Positions 8,913 to 17,836 of a stretch of 64,000 nt of DNA are shown in pieces. The first letter of the stretch is position 1; every line of letters starts with the position of its first letter. This DNA comes from Shewanella fidelis ATCC BAA-318 (GTDB lineage: Bacteria; Pseudomonadota; Gammaproteobacteria; Enterobacterales; Shewanellaceae): the NCBI RefSeq assembly GCF_000518605.1, contig NZ_JADX01000019.1:57161-121160 (forward strand), given 5' to 3'. The notes under the pieces were generated by a model. The model was not told the DNA's origin. It did no database searches and saw only the letters and a program-made list of their open reading frames with translations. The position numbers and the translations under genes were made by a program.

Positions 8913-9950
8913 ATGTTATTTCGTCGAGTCGTTAGTATTGCTTTACCTATCATGTTACTTCAGCCTGCGATGGCTAGTATAGAGTTGACCGATAACATTC
9001 AATTAAGTGGTTTTGGTTCCACTGCAATAAGTAAAACAGATAACAGAACTCCCTTATTTATCAGTAGAGAGATAACAGATGAAACTTGTTATGACTGTGA
9101 TACGGTTTTTGGCTTGCAGTTAGATATTGATGTCGTTGAGGGGCTGATGGCTTCAGGGCAAGTGGTTAAACGTACGCAAGATAAATGGAGCGACCCTGAG
9201 TTAGAGTGGGCTTATTTGGCCTATGAATATAATGATTTTGAGATAAAGGCGGGACGATTAAGGCTGCCGCTTTTTTTAGCTTCCGAGTATTATTATGTTG
9301 GTCAGGCTTATCCTTGGGCAAGACCGCCGCAGGAAGTTTACGACAGTATCTTAGGCTTTACTTCCTATGATGGTTTATCAATGGCGTGGCACTATGAGTT
9401 GTCCGATGGGGTGCAACTAACAGTTTCTCCTTATTATGGATTTGAGCGCATAAATGAAGTGGAGTTAGGTGCGGTAAAGTTAGAGTTTGATACTGAATAT
9501 ATGGCAGGTCTTTATATTGACCTTGTTGGGTTTAATTACCGTATTCATAGTGGCTTTATGCAAGCTAAATATCAGCAGCGGCCTTTCCCCAATACTGAAA
9601 AACTAGATATTTATACTTTAGGGGCGGAATATAGCTACGGAGCATGGCAATGGATGGCGGAAGTTGAGGTTGATCGCATTCAAGCTAATTGGTACGCCTC
9701 TATGATTTATGCTTTTGACGATTTTTCTCCCTACATTACCTATGGCGAAAGTCACCAGTCACGCAAAAGTAAAGGGGTGACAACCGGAGTTCGCTATGAT
9801 GCAACTTCCAGAATTTCGTTGAATTTGGAGTATCAAATGATCTTTTCTGTTGAGGAGGGCAATAGAGGTCAGTTTGTTACCTCTCCGCTGGCTTATGCTG
9901 AAAGCTCTGATGTTGATTTAGTTACCTTTAGCATTAACTTTGTCTTCTAA
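8913..9950 (+). CDS. Porin-like outer-membrane beta-barrel
   Basis: 345 residues with a signal peptide (cleaved after PAMA). Alternating aromatic/hydrophobic strands run throughout and the C-terminus ends in ITFSINFVF-like sequence with a terminal Phe, the usual signature for Bam-assembled barrels. The internal FEIKAGRLRLPLFLASEYYYVG stretch resembles the constriction-loop region of gammaproteobacterial porins. GGGAGAG precedes the ATG. Its stop overlaps the next gene's start (TAATG). It likely carries the ligand sensed by the neighbouring binding protein and kinase. Confidence 0.75.
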   Translation: MLFRRVVSIALPIMLLQPAMASIELTDNIQLSGFGSTAISKTDNRTPLFISREITDETCYDCDTVFGLQLDIDVVEGLMASGQVVKRTQDKWSDPELEWAYLAYEYNDFEIKAGRLRLPLFLASEYYYVGQAYPWARPPQEVYDSILGFTSYDGLSMAWHYELSDGVQLTVSPYYGFERINEVELGAVKLEFDTEYMAGLYIDLVGFNYRIHSGFMQAKYQQRPFPNTEKLDIYTLGAEYSYGAWQWMAEVEVDRIQANWYASMIYAFDDFSPYITYGESHQSRKSKGVTTGVRYDATSRISLNLEYQMIFSVEEGNRGQFVTSPLAYAESSDVDLVTFSINFVF

Positions 9951-10201
9951 TGGATAATATTTTATTTTGGCTTGGCTTTTACTTAGCGATGCTAGTGATT
10001 TCAACAATCATTGGCTATAGCAAAGGTAATGTGGTGGCGGGGGCACTTTTAGGTTACGTATTGGGGCCGATAGGGGTGGTATTACTGCTGTTCAGTAAAG
10101 ATCGTAGAATGTTGCCTTGCCCTGATTGTGGCTGCAAGATCCATCGAGATTCTTATCTATGCCCTCAATGTAAGCAAAAAGTATTTAAGCGTCTGAAATG
10201 A
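9950..10201 (+). CDS. Small membrane protein with C-terminal zinc ribbon
   Basis: 83 residues: two hydrophobic helices (WLGFYLAMLVISTIIGY and VVAGALLGYVLGPIGVVLLLF), then a cytoplasmic CPDCGCKIH...CPQC zinc ribbon. It is translationally coupled to the porin gene through a TAATG overlap. Function unknown; such proteins often help membrane assembly or protein interactions. The convergent neighbour ends only 8 bp away. Confidence 0.7.
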   Translation: MDNILFWLGFYLAMLVISTIIGYSKGNVVAGALLGYVLGPIGVVLLLFSKDRRMLPCPDCGCKIHRDSYLCPQCKQKVFKRLK

Positions 10202-10208
10202 AGTTTTG

Positions 10209-11225
10209 TTAAAACTTAAATGAGTAACTAATGCTGATCGAGCCATCTTTAAACCGTCCGGTATCAGGTCCTCTTTCTGCGCTATTCCAGCGATTACCCG
10301 AATAATTATTGTATTGCACGGTAATGGTACCGGGACGCCAATCAAAATAGCCAAAACCATAGGTGAAGTCTGGATTCCAGGGCTGTTTTTGCGAACTATT
10401 TAAGTAATAAAATCCAGTCGCATTGACATACCAGTTGCCAATAATAGAGTATTTGCAGCCTAAGCTAATTGTTTGATGTTGAGTCTTATATTCAACGCTT
10501 GCTAAGTCGAAATATTCGGGGGTGTAGTTGTAATCAATTTGACAGCCGATAGCGCCATCCTCAGTAAATGATAGCCAATCAATAACAGGCTTAGTTACAG
10601 GAAACTTCCAACCGAGTGACCAAGTTCCTTGAGAAAACTCGGTATGTTTAATGCCTTCACTGGGATTAAAGCGGTTACCGCCATAATTTGAGTACAGCAA
10701 GCTAAACGTATATGGACGCCAATCGCTATAGCCAAAAACATAGGTAAAGTCGGGGTTCCATGCTTGCTGTAAATCTTTATCGAAATAATGATAGGTAGTA
10801 GCTGAGATAAACCAGTTGCCTATGATGGCGTATTTTAGAGAAAGACTCGCAGTGAAATTTTGGTTACTGGGGCCTGTTGTTGAGTTTGCAGGAATGACCG
10901 CTGGAGTATCCACCAGCGGATAGCCTAAATTGATACTCGCGCTCCAACGTTTGTACCATGGAATATCTGCGCGCCACTGCTCTACAGGCAGCATGAATGA
11001 ACTGCTGATCCCTTTCCAAATTAAATCTGATTCACTGGTCTTGGTGTTATCTTCAATTGGCTTCGCGCTATTAATTACTGCGGGGTGACTACTTTTGGGG
11101 GCGTGCTTAGCCATTTGAGTTTGGTGTTCAGAGGCGTGAGTTGCAAACGTCATTAAGCTCACGATATACAGTGATATCGTCGATATAGAATGCTTGTCAT
11201 GTTGCCAAATGAAACCCTGAGTCAA
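10209..11225 (-). CDS. Outer-membrane beta-barrel with an internal duplication
   Basis: 338 residues. The start is a TTG preceded by AAGGAAG; a signal peptide follows (cleavage after ATHA). The mature protein holds two copies of a block of about 55 residues, beginning IIGNWF/IIGNWY and containing WNPDFTY, FGYxDWRP and YGGNRF/YSGNRW, about 130 residues apart. It ends in SYSFKF, a typical barrel C-terminus. It is the last gene of the minus-strand polysaccharide locus, so an export or surface-anchoring role is plausible. It does not look like AlgE or BcsC. The duplication suggests a barrel built from two similar halves. Confidence 0.7.
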   Translation of the reverse strand: MTQGFIWQHDKHSISTISLYIVSLMTFATHASEHQTQMAKHAPKSSHPAVINSAKPIEDNTKTSESDLIWKGISSSFMLPVEQWRADIPWYKRWSASINLGYPLVDTPAVIPANSTTGPSNQNFTASLSLKYAIIGNWFISATTYHYFDKDLQQAWNPDFTYVFGYSDWRPYTFSLLYSNYGGNRFNPSEGIKHTEFSQGTWSLGWKFPVTKPVIDWLSFTEDGAIGCQIDYNYTPEYFDLASVEYKTQHQTISLGCKYSIIGNWYVNATGFYYLNSSQKQPWNPDFTYGFGYFDWRPGTITVQYNNYSGNRWNSAERGPDTGRFKDGSISISYSFKF

Positions 11226-11289
11226 TGTGCTTCCTTGCTCAAATTTGCAAACGCTTTTAAGTGATCATAAATCCAGATTTAATTACAGT

Positions 11290-12765
11290 TCACTCAATCA
11301 AAGGTACTTGTGTTGATACCGCCACTGCCCCGTCACCATCTAGGGGGTGTTCTACAGGGGGTAAAATCGCTTGTTTATTGCGAGTTTTGTACCAAAGGCT
11401 AACTAAGATCAGTGAGTTAGTATTTATATTATAGGCGGTATTTGTTTTGCCGTTGGCATAAAGGCCTGTGGGGACGACGTTATGGCGAGCGCTATTATTG
11501 ATAACAAGTTCGGCGAGGCTACGGCTGTAGGGACTATCAAATAGTACGCTCATGGCATATGCAGCTTTATTGCTAAAGGTCTGTGGGTAGCTCACTGATT
11601 TACCTGAATGAGACACACTCTGCCATGCAGCACCTTGATAGCTGATATTGTTGTATAAAAACCAAGGTGTTTTACTGAGAGAGTCTTCTGCATAGGCAAT
11701 GAGCTTATTATGTTTTTCGGCTTGTACTTTATGCACTTGGTAAAGTTCATCAAGCTGGTTCCAACAGGATTGCTGGTTACCGATTTCAATGGCATAAAGC
11801 AGATAGGGATCTAGGGTAAAAAACGGCAGATTACCTTTATCAATAAGGAGGTTAACCTTGTTTAGCTCTACATTATCAAGCTGGTCGCATTTAAATGCAG
11901 CGTTAACATTAAGCCCTGCAAGTTGATAACCCGTTGCTGCATATTGTAAATAACCTAATCGACCCTCTTGACGAAAATACTCCCGCTGAGAGGTAAGCTT
12001 GGTGCCATATAAATTCCCTTTGTGTACCGCATGCTTAAGTAACCATTTCGATTTTACTTGATTGACTTTAGGCGCTAATAAAGGTTTGTGGCGGGCTAGG
12101 ATTTCTAACCAAATATACAAGCGGCCTAAATCTAACGCTGACCAACCATTGCCATTTGAAGCGGTGTGGCTGAATCTTCCTGAGGGACGTGCAGTGCGAG
12201 TATTATATTGGCGATTGGGCAACAATTGTTTATAGAGTGGGAGGTCAATGAGCGTATCTAGCATTTTTTCAAGTCGAAACTCTGTTATCTGTTTTGTGTT
12301 TTCCGACAAAGCTTCAAGTGCCAATAATCCCGCAATACCGCTGGCAACATCCCACATAGTGGTGTGGCTATACCCTTGTACCGAGTCGATTAGTCCTGTT
12401 GTGGGATTCCAGTTTTGCTCAAAGTAGCGCTTTGCTTTGCTGATCAGTAGTTGCTCATGACGCGTTAACGCGATTTTTGAAGAGGCTTGTGTTGTAACTT
12501 GTTTAACTAAAGCTTGAGTTGAATGTTGTGGTTGTTTGGTTTCCTGTAGGGTAGCTTGAGGAGATTGAATGCTCGTTGATGGGATCACTGCTCTACGTTG
12601 AAAGCGAATTATCTTCGGTGTTTTTGGAACCGTGGTATGTTGAATGTTGCGCGAAATCGTTTTTGGTTTATCGTTGAGAGGATCGGCACTGATGGCGCTA
12701 ATATTAACTAGCGCCAATAATAAAATCGCGGCAACACCATATCTCGTCCCGAGAGTTATGCTCAT
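11290..12765 (-). CDS. DUF3131-family protein, exported (divergent paralog)
   Basis: 491 residues with a signal peptide (AAILLLALVNISAISA), a low-complexity Thr/Gln/Pro linker (about 30-95) and a DUF3131-type helical domain to the end. Family landmarks are RYFEQNWNPTTGLIDSVQGY, TTMWDVASGIAGL, RQYNTRTA, SALDLGRLYIWL, RQEGRLGYLQYAATGY and the APYFVYN equivalent TPWFLYNN. The family is expected to fold as an (alpha/alpha)6 barrel like glucoamylase-type glycosidases, but no activity is known to me. It is the most divergent of four copies in this locus and lies between the Hpt gene and the barrel gene. A processing role on the locus polysaccharide is inferred. Confidence 0.8.
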   Translation of the reverse strand: MSITLGTRYGVAAILLLALVNISAISADPLNDKPKTISRNIQHTTVPKTPKIIRFQRRAVIPSTSIQSPQATLQETKQPQHSTQALVKQVTTQASSKIALTRHEQLLISKAKRYFEQNWNPTTGLIDSVQGYSHTTMWDVASGIAGLLALEALSENTKQITEFRLEKMLDTLIDLPLYKQLLPNRQYNTRTARPSGRFSHTASNGNGWSALDLGRLYIWLEILARHKPLLAPKVNQVKSKWLLKHAVHKGNLYGTKLTSQREYFRQEGRLGYLQYAATGYQLAGLNVNAAFKCDQLDNVELNKVNLLIDKGNLPFFTLDPYLLYAIEIGNQQSCWNQLDELYQVHKVQAEKHNKLIAYAEDSLSKTPWFLYNNISYQGAAWQSVSHSGKSVSYPQTFSNKAAYAMSVLFDSPYSRSLAELVINNSARHNVVPTGLYANGKTNTAYNINTNSLILVSLWYKTRNKQAILPPVEHPLDGDGAVAVSTQVPLIE

Positions 12766-12785
12766 GCCATCAAAAAATGATTGCT

Positions 12786-13112
12786 TTACAGTAATATATT
12801 TTTAATTTGTTGATTAATCTGTCGAATTTCCTGGCATAGATTATTGATAGCGCTTTCATCGGGCAGAGTGCCGGCTTGGGAACTGGACTCTACTACTTGG
12901 GCTAAGCCCATGGCATCTTGAGCGCATAAATTGCTGAACATCCCCTTTAATTCATGGGATATTTTGAATAAGCCGTCTAAATCGTCGTTAGTGTATTTTT
13001 GTTGAATAACACTATCGCATTGGCCGTACTCTTCCATGTAAAGGTTCAGCAGCATTTCCACCATAGAATCATCATCACCGCATATTGCTTTTAGTTCTTC
13101 AATTTTTATCAT
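12786..13112 (-). CDS. Stand-alone Hpt phosphotransfer protein
   Basis: 108 residues forming a single Hpt four-helix bundle. The phospho-acceptor is His53 in ISHELKGMFSNL, with the conserved Lys and Gly just after it. GGGAG precedes the ATG. It lies 20 bp from the next DUF3131 gene and 42 bp from the upstream GT2 gene, so it is probably co-transcribed. It could relay phosphate from a hybrid kinase (such as the one at 5659-8319, which lacks an Hpt) to the receiver of the REC-PP2C phosphatase at 24490-25689. That link is inferred from gene content only. Confidence 0.88.
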   Translation of the reverse strand: MIKIEELKAICGDDDSMVEMLLNLYMEEYGQCDSVIQQKYTNDDLDGLFKISHELKGMFSNLCAQDAMGLAQVVESSSQAGTLPDESAINNLCQEIRQINQQIKNILL

Positions 13113-13154
13113 AACTCCCTTCCTTACTAGGCTACATCCAATGTACTGCTGAGT

Positions 13155-14432
13155 TTATAAGCTGGACTCAAATGGCGTCGCTTTTGTTTTAGCTAACCAA
13201 GTAGACAATGCTTGTGGTGTCATCAAGGACTCATTACCAAGCTCACAGTCTTTAGCGTGCAAAAGCTCATCAGGCAGCAAGTCAATGATGGCTTCAAGAT
13301 CTGCTACTGTTCTTACATGTTCATCAATTACTTGTGCCATTTCAGTGTTGTAATAGATGTTTCTGGCTCTCAATGCGGCAACTAATCCTTGTAAAAGGGT
13401 GAGCCAAGTGCTCATTGGCCCTTGAGTAATCGATGCCGACTCAGCAGCGGAGTCAACAAAGGCGAAAGGGATGGTATCTATTCTTAGGTTATGCTGCATG
13501 GCGGCTAAGATCCAATCGGTATCGAATGAGAAATCGAACACACTGGGCTTAGCTAAAATGCAGAAAAGCGCTTCACGGCTAAAAAGTTTATAAGCGGCTT
13601 GAGTATCTCGTATACCTTTTGAAAATATGCTAGTGCCAACCATTCTTTGCATATGGCGCAATGTTTTGATCCCCACCCCCCAGCGTTGCTCTTGTTTCAC
13701 TAGAACAGACATTGGATGTTTACGGTTGCCAAGAACAACTTGTGCATGTTGTTCAATAAAAGGTTGTAACAGTAACCCTAGCTGTCCCATATGCACCGAG
13801 TTGTCTGCATCGGTATAAAGTACGGCATCAACGTTATCTTCTAATGCTTGTATGCAGCCATAAATAATGGCGCCGCCTTTTTTGGAATCATCCACGTGTT
13901 GCAGGTTTGCTAGCGGTCCATTGCTAAGCTTTATACCATCGCTAAGTTTTAACACCTTTATTTTGGCATGTTGTTGAGACTGCTCTGCAATACGGTTGGC
14001 GATGTCAAAACTTGCATGTGGGCAACCATCATCAACAGGGTATAAACGCCAATCGACAAGCGTATCTCGGCAGATCCAATCAAGCTGATTAACTTTAGTC
14101 AGTAACGAGTTTTCACCGTTAGGGTTATTAGCTGATTTCCCTAATAGTCTGTGGTGTTCACCCCACATGGCAAAGACCACTCCAACGGTTAGTGGCTCTT
14201 GTATTTGCTTTATATATTGCTTTGAAAGGACCAGCTTTACTGCAAGACGAAAGGCGAGAGGGCAATCTTCTTTCTGCGATAATTGGATTAATTGTTCTGT
14301 CGAAGTTTGCTGTAAGTCTAATAATGATTCGGCCAATTCTAGCAGTGCTTCTTGGTGAGAAGTTTCAGTTAAATCAAATTGATTACTTGCTGCGCGGTAA
14401 AGTTGCTCTAGATCTTCTCTTGGGGTCATCAT
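13155..14432 (-). CDS. GT2 glycosyltransferase, polyprenyl-phosphate sugar synthase-like
   Basis: About 425 residues. The start is moved to the ATG at 14432 (MMTPRED) because AAAGGA lies just upstream; the longer frame to 14492 has no such site. After an N-terminal helical region of about 75 residues comes a GT-A domain: VGVVFAMWGEH, the first acidic motif VDDGCP, KKGGAIIYGC, the metal-binding TDADNSVH, VVLGNRKHP, and RDTQAAYKLFSREAL, which is typical of dolichyl-phosphate-mannose/glucose synthase relatives. There are no obvious TM helices, so it should be cytoplasmic or peripheral. It may load sugars on a lipid carrier or act with the membrane GT2 at 20554-22410. The extra N-terminal region is unusual. 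Confidence 0.82.
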   Translation of the reverse strand: MMTPREDLEQLYRAASNQFDLTETSHQEALLELAESLLDLQQTSTEQLIQLSQKEDCPLAFRLAVKLVLSKQYIKQIQEPLTVGVVFAMWGEHHRLLGKSANNPNGENSLLTKVNQLDWICRDTLVDWRLYPVDDGCPHASFDIANRIAEQSQQHAKIKVLKLSDGIKLSNGPLANLQHVDDSKKGGAIIYGCIQALEDNVDAVLYTDADNSVHMGQLGLLLQPFIEQHAQVVLGNRKHPMSVLVKQEQRWGVGIKTLRHMQRMVGTSIFSKGIRDTQAAYKLFSREALFCILAKPSVFDFSFDTDWILAAMQHNLRIDTIPFAFVDSAAESASITQGPMSTWLTLLQGLVAALRARNIYYNTEMAQVIDEHVRTVADLEAIIDLLPDELLHAKDCELGNESLMTPQALSTWLAKTKATPFESSL

Positions 14433-14836
14433 AGCGAATCCTTTCGTGGTACTCAGTCCTGATAACGACAAGTTATTATTTGCTAAATACAATATTGTCG
14501 TTACTTATTAGGCTAGTAATAGATTTGCAAAACAGCAAGTTTCTACTGAGGCTTTAGCGGGTAAGTGCCACGGTTAATAACGGTTAAGGCACTGGTATTT
14601 TGATGTTGTAGAAGTGGCTTAATCTTCTTACGTCAAAAGGAAATCCTAGCAGCCGCTTTATCTGCGGCAATGGGCGTTTTATTTAATGCTTGTAATTAGC
14701 AGGTAAGTAACTAAATAGTAGAACTTATTTTGATATAAATTGGTGTGGTTGAGCATTTCAAAACAGTGTAGATTGGCAAATGCTTATGATGGATTAGTTA
14801 ACTTACAAGATAAAAATGCTAAGTGAGAATCGGTAA
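14433..14836. other. Divergent intergenic region with two hairpins
   Basis: This 404-bp region lies between a minus-strand GT2 gene and the plus-strand SMI1-like gene, so it should hold both promoters. AGTGCC (14564-14569) pairs with GGCACT (14588-14593) around two direct copies of CGGTTAA. A second small hairpin, GCCGC-N7-GCGGC, is at 14652-14668. I could not define a promoter or riboswitch. Confidence 0.35.
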
Positions 14837-15445
14837 ATGTTGGTTGAAAACAGAGAAAATAGAGTAGTTTTTCATGGTGATGCGGCAACGCTGATAAAGC
14901 AAAACCCTAAGTTAACTGAGATGCGTTTTATTCCGAGCCAAGAAACGCTCGAGCCTAGATTTATCAGCGAGCTAAATTTAAAACTTGGCCAAGCATTGCC
15001 ATCATTATTTGTTGAGTTTATTCAACAGTGCGGTGGTTTTGATGCGGGGTATGATTTTATTTTTCCTTGTGCCCAGCGCCATGATGATCCGTCTAAGCTA
15101 AGCCTAGAGCTCAAGTTACCGATGACGATTATCGATGGTAGCGAAGTACGTTGTCAGTCATTTAGTTTATTTGAGGGCTTATATTTACCTGGTGGAAGTC
15201 AATATCAAACTGAAATTTCAGTACTTGAAATGTGTTTTGCTGCTGATGAACATCAAGATGAGTTACAAGGCAGAGATTGGCAGAAGTTAGTGCCATTTGC
15301 GAGCAACAATGGTGACGTGCTGTGTCTTGATTTCAATCAAGACGGTGAGCCAAACATTGTCTATGTGACTTATGATGGGGTCGGTATCTACCCAATACTG
15401 CCCAATTTTGAGGCGTTATTGTTGGCGCTTGATTACAAAGGTTAG
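14837..15445 (+). CDS. SMI1/KNR4 (SUKH)-like protein
   Basis: 202 residues, cytoplasmic. The LGQALPSLFVEFIQQCGGFDAGYDFIF section matches the start of SUKH domains (the LP..Y/F...l...NGg pattern). Later come the VPFASNNGDVLCLDF core and a C-terminal FEALLLALD helix. SUKH proteins are often immunity proteins to contact-dependent toxins but also have housekeeping uses. No toxin gene lies nearby. It interrupts the minus-strand polysaccharide locus on the opposite strand and is followed by a weak terminator, so it is probably an independent transcription unit. Confidence 0.65.
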   Translation: MLVENRENRVVFHGDAATLIKQNPKLTEMRFIPSQETLEPRFISELNLKLGQALPSLFVEFIQQCGGFDAGYDFIFPCAQRHDDPSKLSLELKLPMTIIDGSEVRCQSFSLFEGLYLPGGSQYQTEISVLEMCFAADEHQDELQGRDWQKLVPFASNNGDVLCLDFNQDGEPNIVYVTYDGVGIYPILPNFEALLLALDYKG

Positions 15446-15495
15446 CAACTGTTTAGCCGTTTAAAAAAGGTCTAAATGCTGGATATACCATCGAT

Positions 15496-15525
15496 ATTAT
15501 CAAAGATAATTTTCTTATTTTTGTT
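15496..15525 (+). terminator. Weak terminator after the SMI1-like gene
   Basis: ATTATC-AAA-GATAAT stem followed by TTTCTTATTTTTG. The stem is short and A/T-rich, but the U-tract is good. Confidence 0.5.
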
Positions 15526-15534
15526 ATTCATCAA

Positions 15535-16449
15535 TTAGGGCTCTGGCTTTTGAGCAGGTGTTTGTTGTGCTTCAGTTGGAGCTGTTTGCTCTGAAACTGG
15601 AACCGGCTCAATTTGGCGTTTTTGTTTTGCTTCAACTTGAGGGTTCTGTGCTGGTAATAGATTGCCTTTAGCAAGAGGGTTATGTTGCGCTGCAGCTGAT
15701 ATCTCTGTAGCAGATGAGTCAACTGTCGCTTGAGTTGGCGCAGTTTGTTCAGTTGCGGTTGAATCGGTGGTTGGCACGGGAGCGAGAGTAAACGCAGGTG
15801 TTTGCGATACATTGGTTTGGATCCCTGATAGTTTTTTCTCACCATTATGTTGTGTGTTTTGTTGTTTTTCTGCCGGATAGGGGGGAGCTACACTTGTTGT
15901 TACATTGCTATTTTGCTGCAGACGGTTGAGCCCAAGCCGCGGAGAAGAAAATTCAAAAATAGCTAATTTATCATCCCATACTTGCAACACGCTCAGTTCT
16001 AGATCCAGTGACGCATCTATACCTGCATTTATGTCATTCACTTGCATTGCAACCGATAGTTGGGTGTTAGCTGTTTCAAAACGTTGATGCAATTGCTGTT
16101 GTAACTGCGACCAATTTGTTCCTCCTGTAAGTAGATAGCGGGTGCTATCGGCCCAGTATTGATAGGCGATTGGATCTTGTGCTTTATCGGCAGCGATGGC
16201 CGCTAAAGAGGCCGCTAGGCCGGCATTTTGCCACATTTGTTGTGGAGAAAGGTTTTGTGAGTTGCTCATAAATTGAATACTGAGCTGATGCCAATGTGCA
16301 GCAGCTTGATCATAAGCGCCTTTTTTAACTAGGTAATTACCTTTGCTAAAGGGTTTTAGAGAAAGCGATTGTGGCAGCGCAAAAGCTGCTAGGCTAATGA
16401 GAAGGCTAAGACTCACTAGCGTAATTACCCAGCGATAGCGTTTGCTCAT
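15535..16449 (-). CDS. Single-TM protein with TPR-like and Pro/Thr/Gln-rich regions
   Basis: About 304 residues. The start is set at the ATG at 16449, whose ATGA overlaps the stop of the DUF3131 gene before it. One N-terminal TM helix (WVITLVSLSLLISLAAFAL) is followed by a helical region that looks TPR-like (FSKGNYLVKKGAYDQAAAHW). The last 120 residues are low-complexity, rich in Gln, Pro, Thr and Ala, and probably span or reach through the periplasm. No catalytic motif was seen. Translational coupling puts it in the polysaccharide operon; a scaffold role is a guess. Confidence 0.65.
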   Translation of the reverse strand: MSKRYRWVITLVSLSLLISLAAFALPQSLSLKPFSKGNYLVKKGAYDQAAAHWHQLSIQFMSNSQNLSPQQMWQNAGLAASLAAIAADKAQDPIAYQYWADSTRYLLTGGTNWSQLQQQLHQRFETANTQLSVAMQVNDINAGIDASLDLELSVLQVWDDKLAIFEFSSPRLGLNRLQQNSNVTTSVAPPYPAEKQQNTQHNGEKKLSGIQTNVSQTPAFTLAPVPTTDSTATEQTAPTQATVDSSATEISAAAQHNPLAKGNLLPAQNPQVEAKQKRQIEPVPVSEQTAPTEAQQTPAQKPEP

Positions 16450-17828
16450 TTGAAGGTCTCCGTTAGACATTTTCCGGGATGATCAAAGCGGGAATTAAAG
16501 CGAACATCACGATATTGTTTGTCGTTATTGGGTTGATACAACTTTCCAACCTGTTTATAGAGTAAGGCTTCCAATACGCCGGCATTGGTCTTTAACGTAA
16601 TGCTTTTTTCATATGCACTAGAACGTTCATAACGCCCCTCATACCAGCCACGCTGCGGGTGATACATCTCCTGTACCAAAGTGAGCAGCTTTTCGGTGTA
16701 ATCGGTTTTCCAAAGCGCCCACATTTGAAATGCAACTCGGGTTGACACAAGTGCCAGTTCATCATGGCTACTACCATCTTCTGCGACAGTAATCCATGGT
16801 GTGCCTAATGCGTAAATTGCGTCATAGACAAAGTAAGGTGCGCCAGAGACAACATGTTCACCTCTGGCGGTATAAATACGTTCTTGCTGCCAGCGGCTTT
16901 GTTGAACCAGGTATACGGAGTCTGCCATAGCCGCGAGTGCTGGATTACTGTGAGATGCATCAGATGAGCTTAAATCGTCAATATCATCCCAATTAAACTC
17001 TAAACCGAGCCATAAATAGGGCGTACTAAAAACAGGTCTTAACACATCAGTAAAGCGGGGATCTCGGCCGTCAAATAGGAGATCTATGCCATTGATGGTT
17101 ATCACTTCATAGGGCTCGAGACTGATATTGCGATGTGGAATAATCCCCCAATCTAAATAGCCATAAGAAGCATACTCTTCGATACCCAATCGCCCTTCTT
17201 GATAGGGCTGTACTTGATCTTGAGAAATATTACCGCCATAGAGCTCTCCTTCATCTGATACTAGGCTACAAAAATTCCATCTGAGCACACCTTTATCTAT
17301 ATATTCAGCAAATTGAGGATTATTTTGTTTGGTAATTGCCAGCGCGATGAGTAGACGACCAATATCAATTGCTGACCACCCTAGCTCCGCACTTTGATTA
17401 GCATAATTGACCATGTTCCTGTTGCTGGTGGAGTAAACTTTATTGGGCACTCCTTGGCGAGTGAGCGGCATATTGGTTAAAAAATCGATTGCCATTGTTA
17501 GGCGTTCGTCATGTTCTCTGGATGAAATAAGCTCAAATTGCTTGGCTGCTTGCAGAGCGATGAGATAGTCAGCCAATGAAGTCATGTCCATTGTGGGGTA
17601 GTTATCAATTGAGTTAACAAGTCCGGTTGCGAGCTGAGTATTGTTGCTGAAGTAGCGCCATGCTGTGTTAGCCCAAGCAAGTTCTTGCTCGCTAAGCTCG
17701 CCGTGTCGACCTTGTCGTAGCAGCTGTGATTGGTTCACACCTGCTACACCAGACTGCACTCCTTGATAGATGAGGCCACAGCCTTGTAAGCAAACAAGGA
17801 TTAGCGCTAGTGCAACGTATTTATGCAT
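16446..17828 (-). CDS. DUF3131-family lipoprotein
   Basis: 460 residues with a lipoprotein signal (VCLQGC lipobox, Cys16). Family landmarks are ANTAWRYFSNN, TGLVNSIDNYPTMD, SLADYLIALQAA, PNKVYSTSN, GWSAIDIGRLLIAL, YQEGRLGIEEYASYGY, FDGRDPRF, TARGEH, GAPYFVYDAIYALG and the C-terminal TNAGVLEALLYKQVGKL. The WD pair found after YPS in the paralogs is replaced here (TMDMTSLADY), so a conserved acidic residue may be shifted. It lies 9 bp from the previous DUF3131 gene and is coupled by ATGA to the next gene. Confidence 0.82.
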   Translation of the reverse strand: MHKYVALALILVCLQGCGLIYQGVQSGVAGVNQSQLLRQGRHGELSEQELAWANTAWRYFSNNTQLATGLVNSIDNYPTMDMTSLADYLIALQAAKQFELISSREHDERLTMAIDFLTNMPLTRQGVPNKVYSTSNRNMVNYANQSAELGWSAIDIGRLLIALAITKQNNPQFAEYIDKGVLRWNFCSLVSDEGELYGGNISQDQVQPYQEGRLGIEEYASYGYLDWGIIPHRNISLEPYEVITINGIDLLFDGRDPRFTDVLRPVFSTPYLWLGLEFNWDDIDDLSSSDASHSNPALAAMADSVYLVQQSRWQQERIYTARGEHVVSGAPYFVYDAIYALGTPWITVAEDGSSHDELALVSTRVAFQMWALWKTDYTEKLLTLVQEMYHPQRGWYEGRYERSSAYEKSITLKTNAGVLEALLYKQVGKLYQPNNDKQYRDVRFNSRFDHPGKCLTETFK

Positions 17829-17836
17829 AGCCAGCC

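Noticed and set aside
14433..14836. Riboswitch (c-di-GMP GEMM type) upstream of glycan genes
   Set aside because: The hairpins lack the conserved GEMM core segments; only generic stems are seen.
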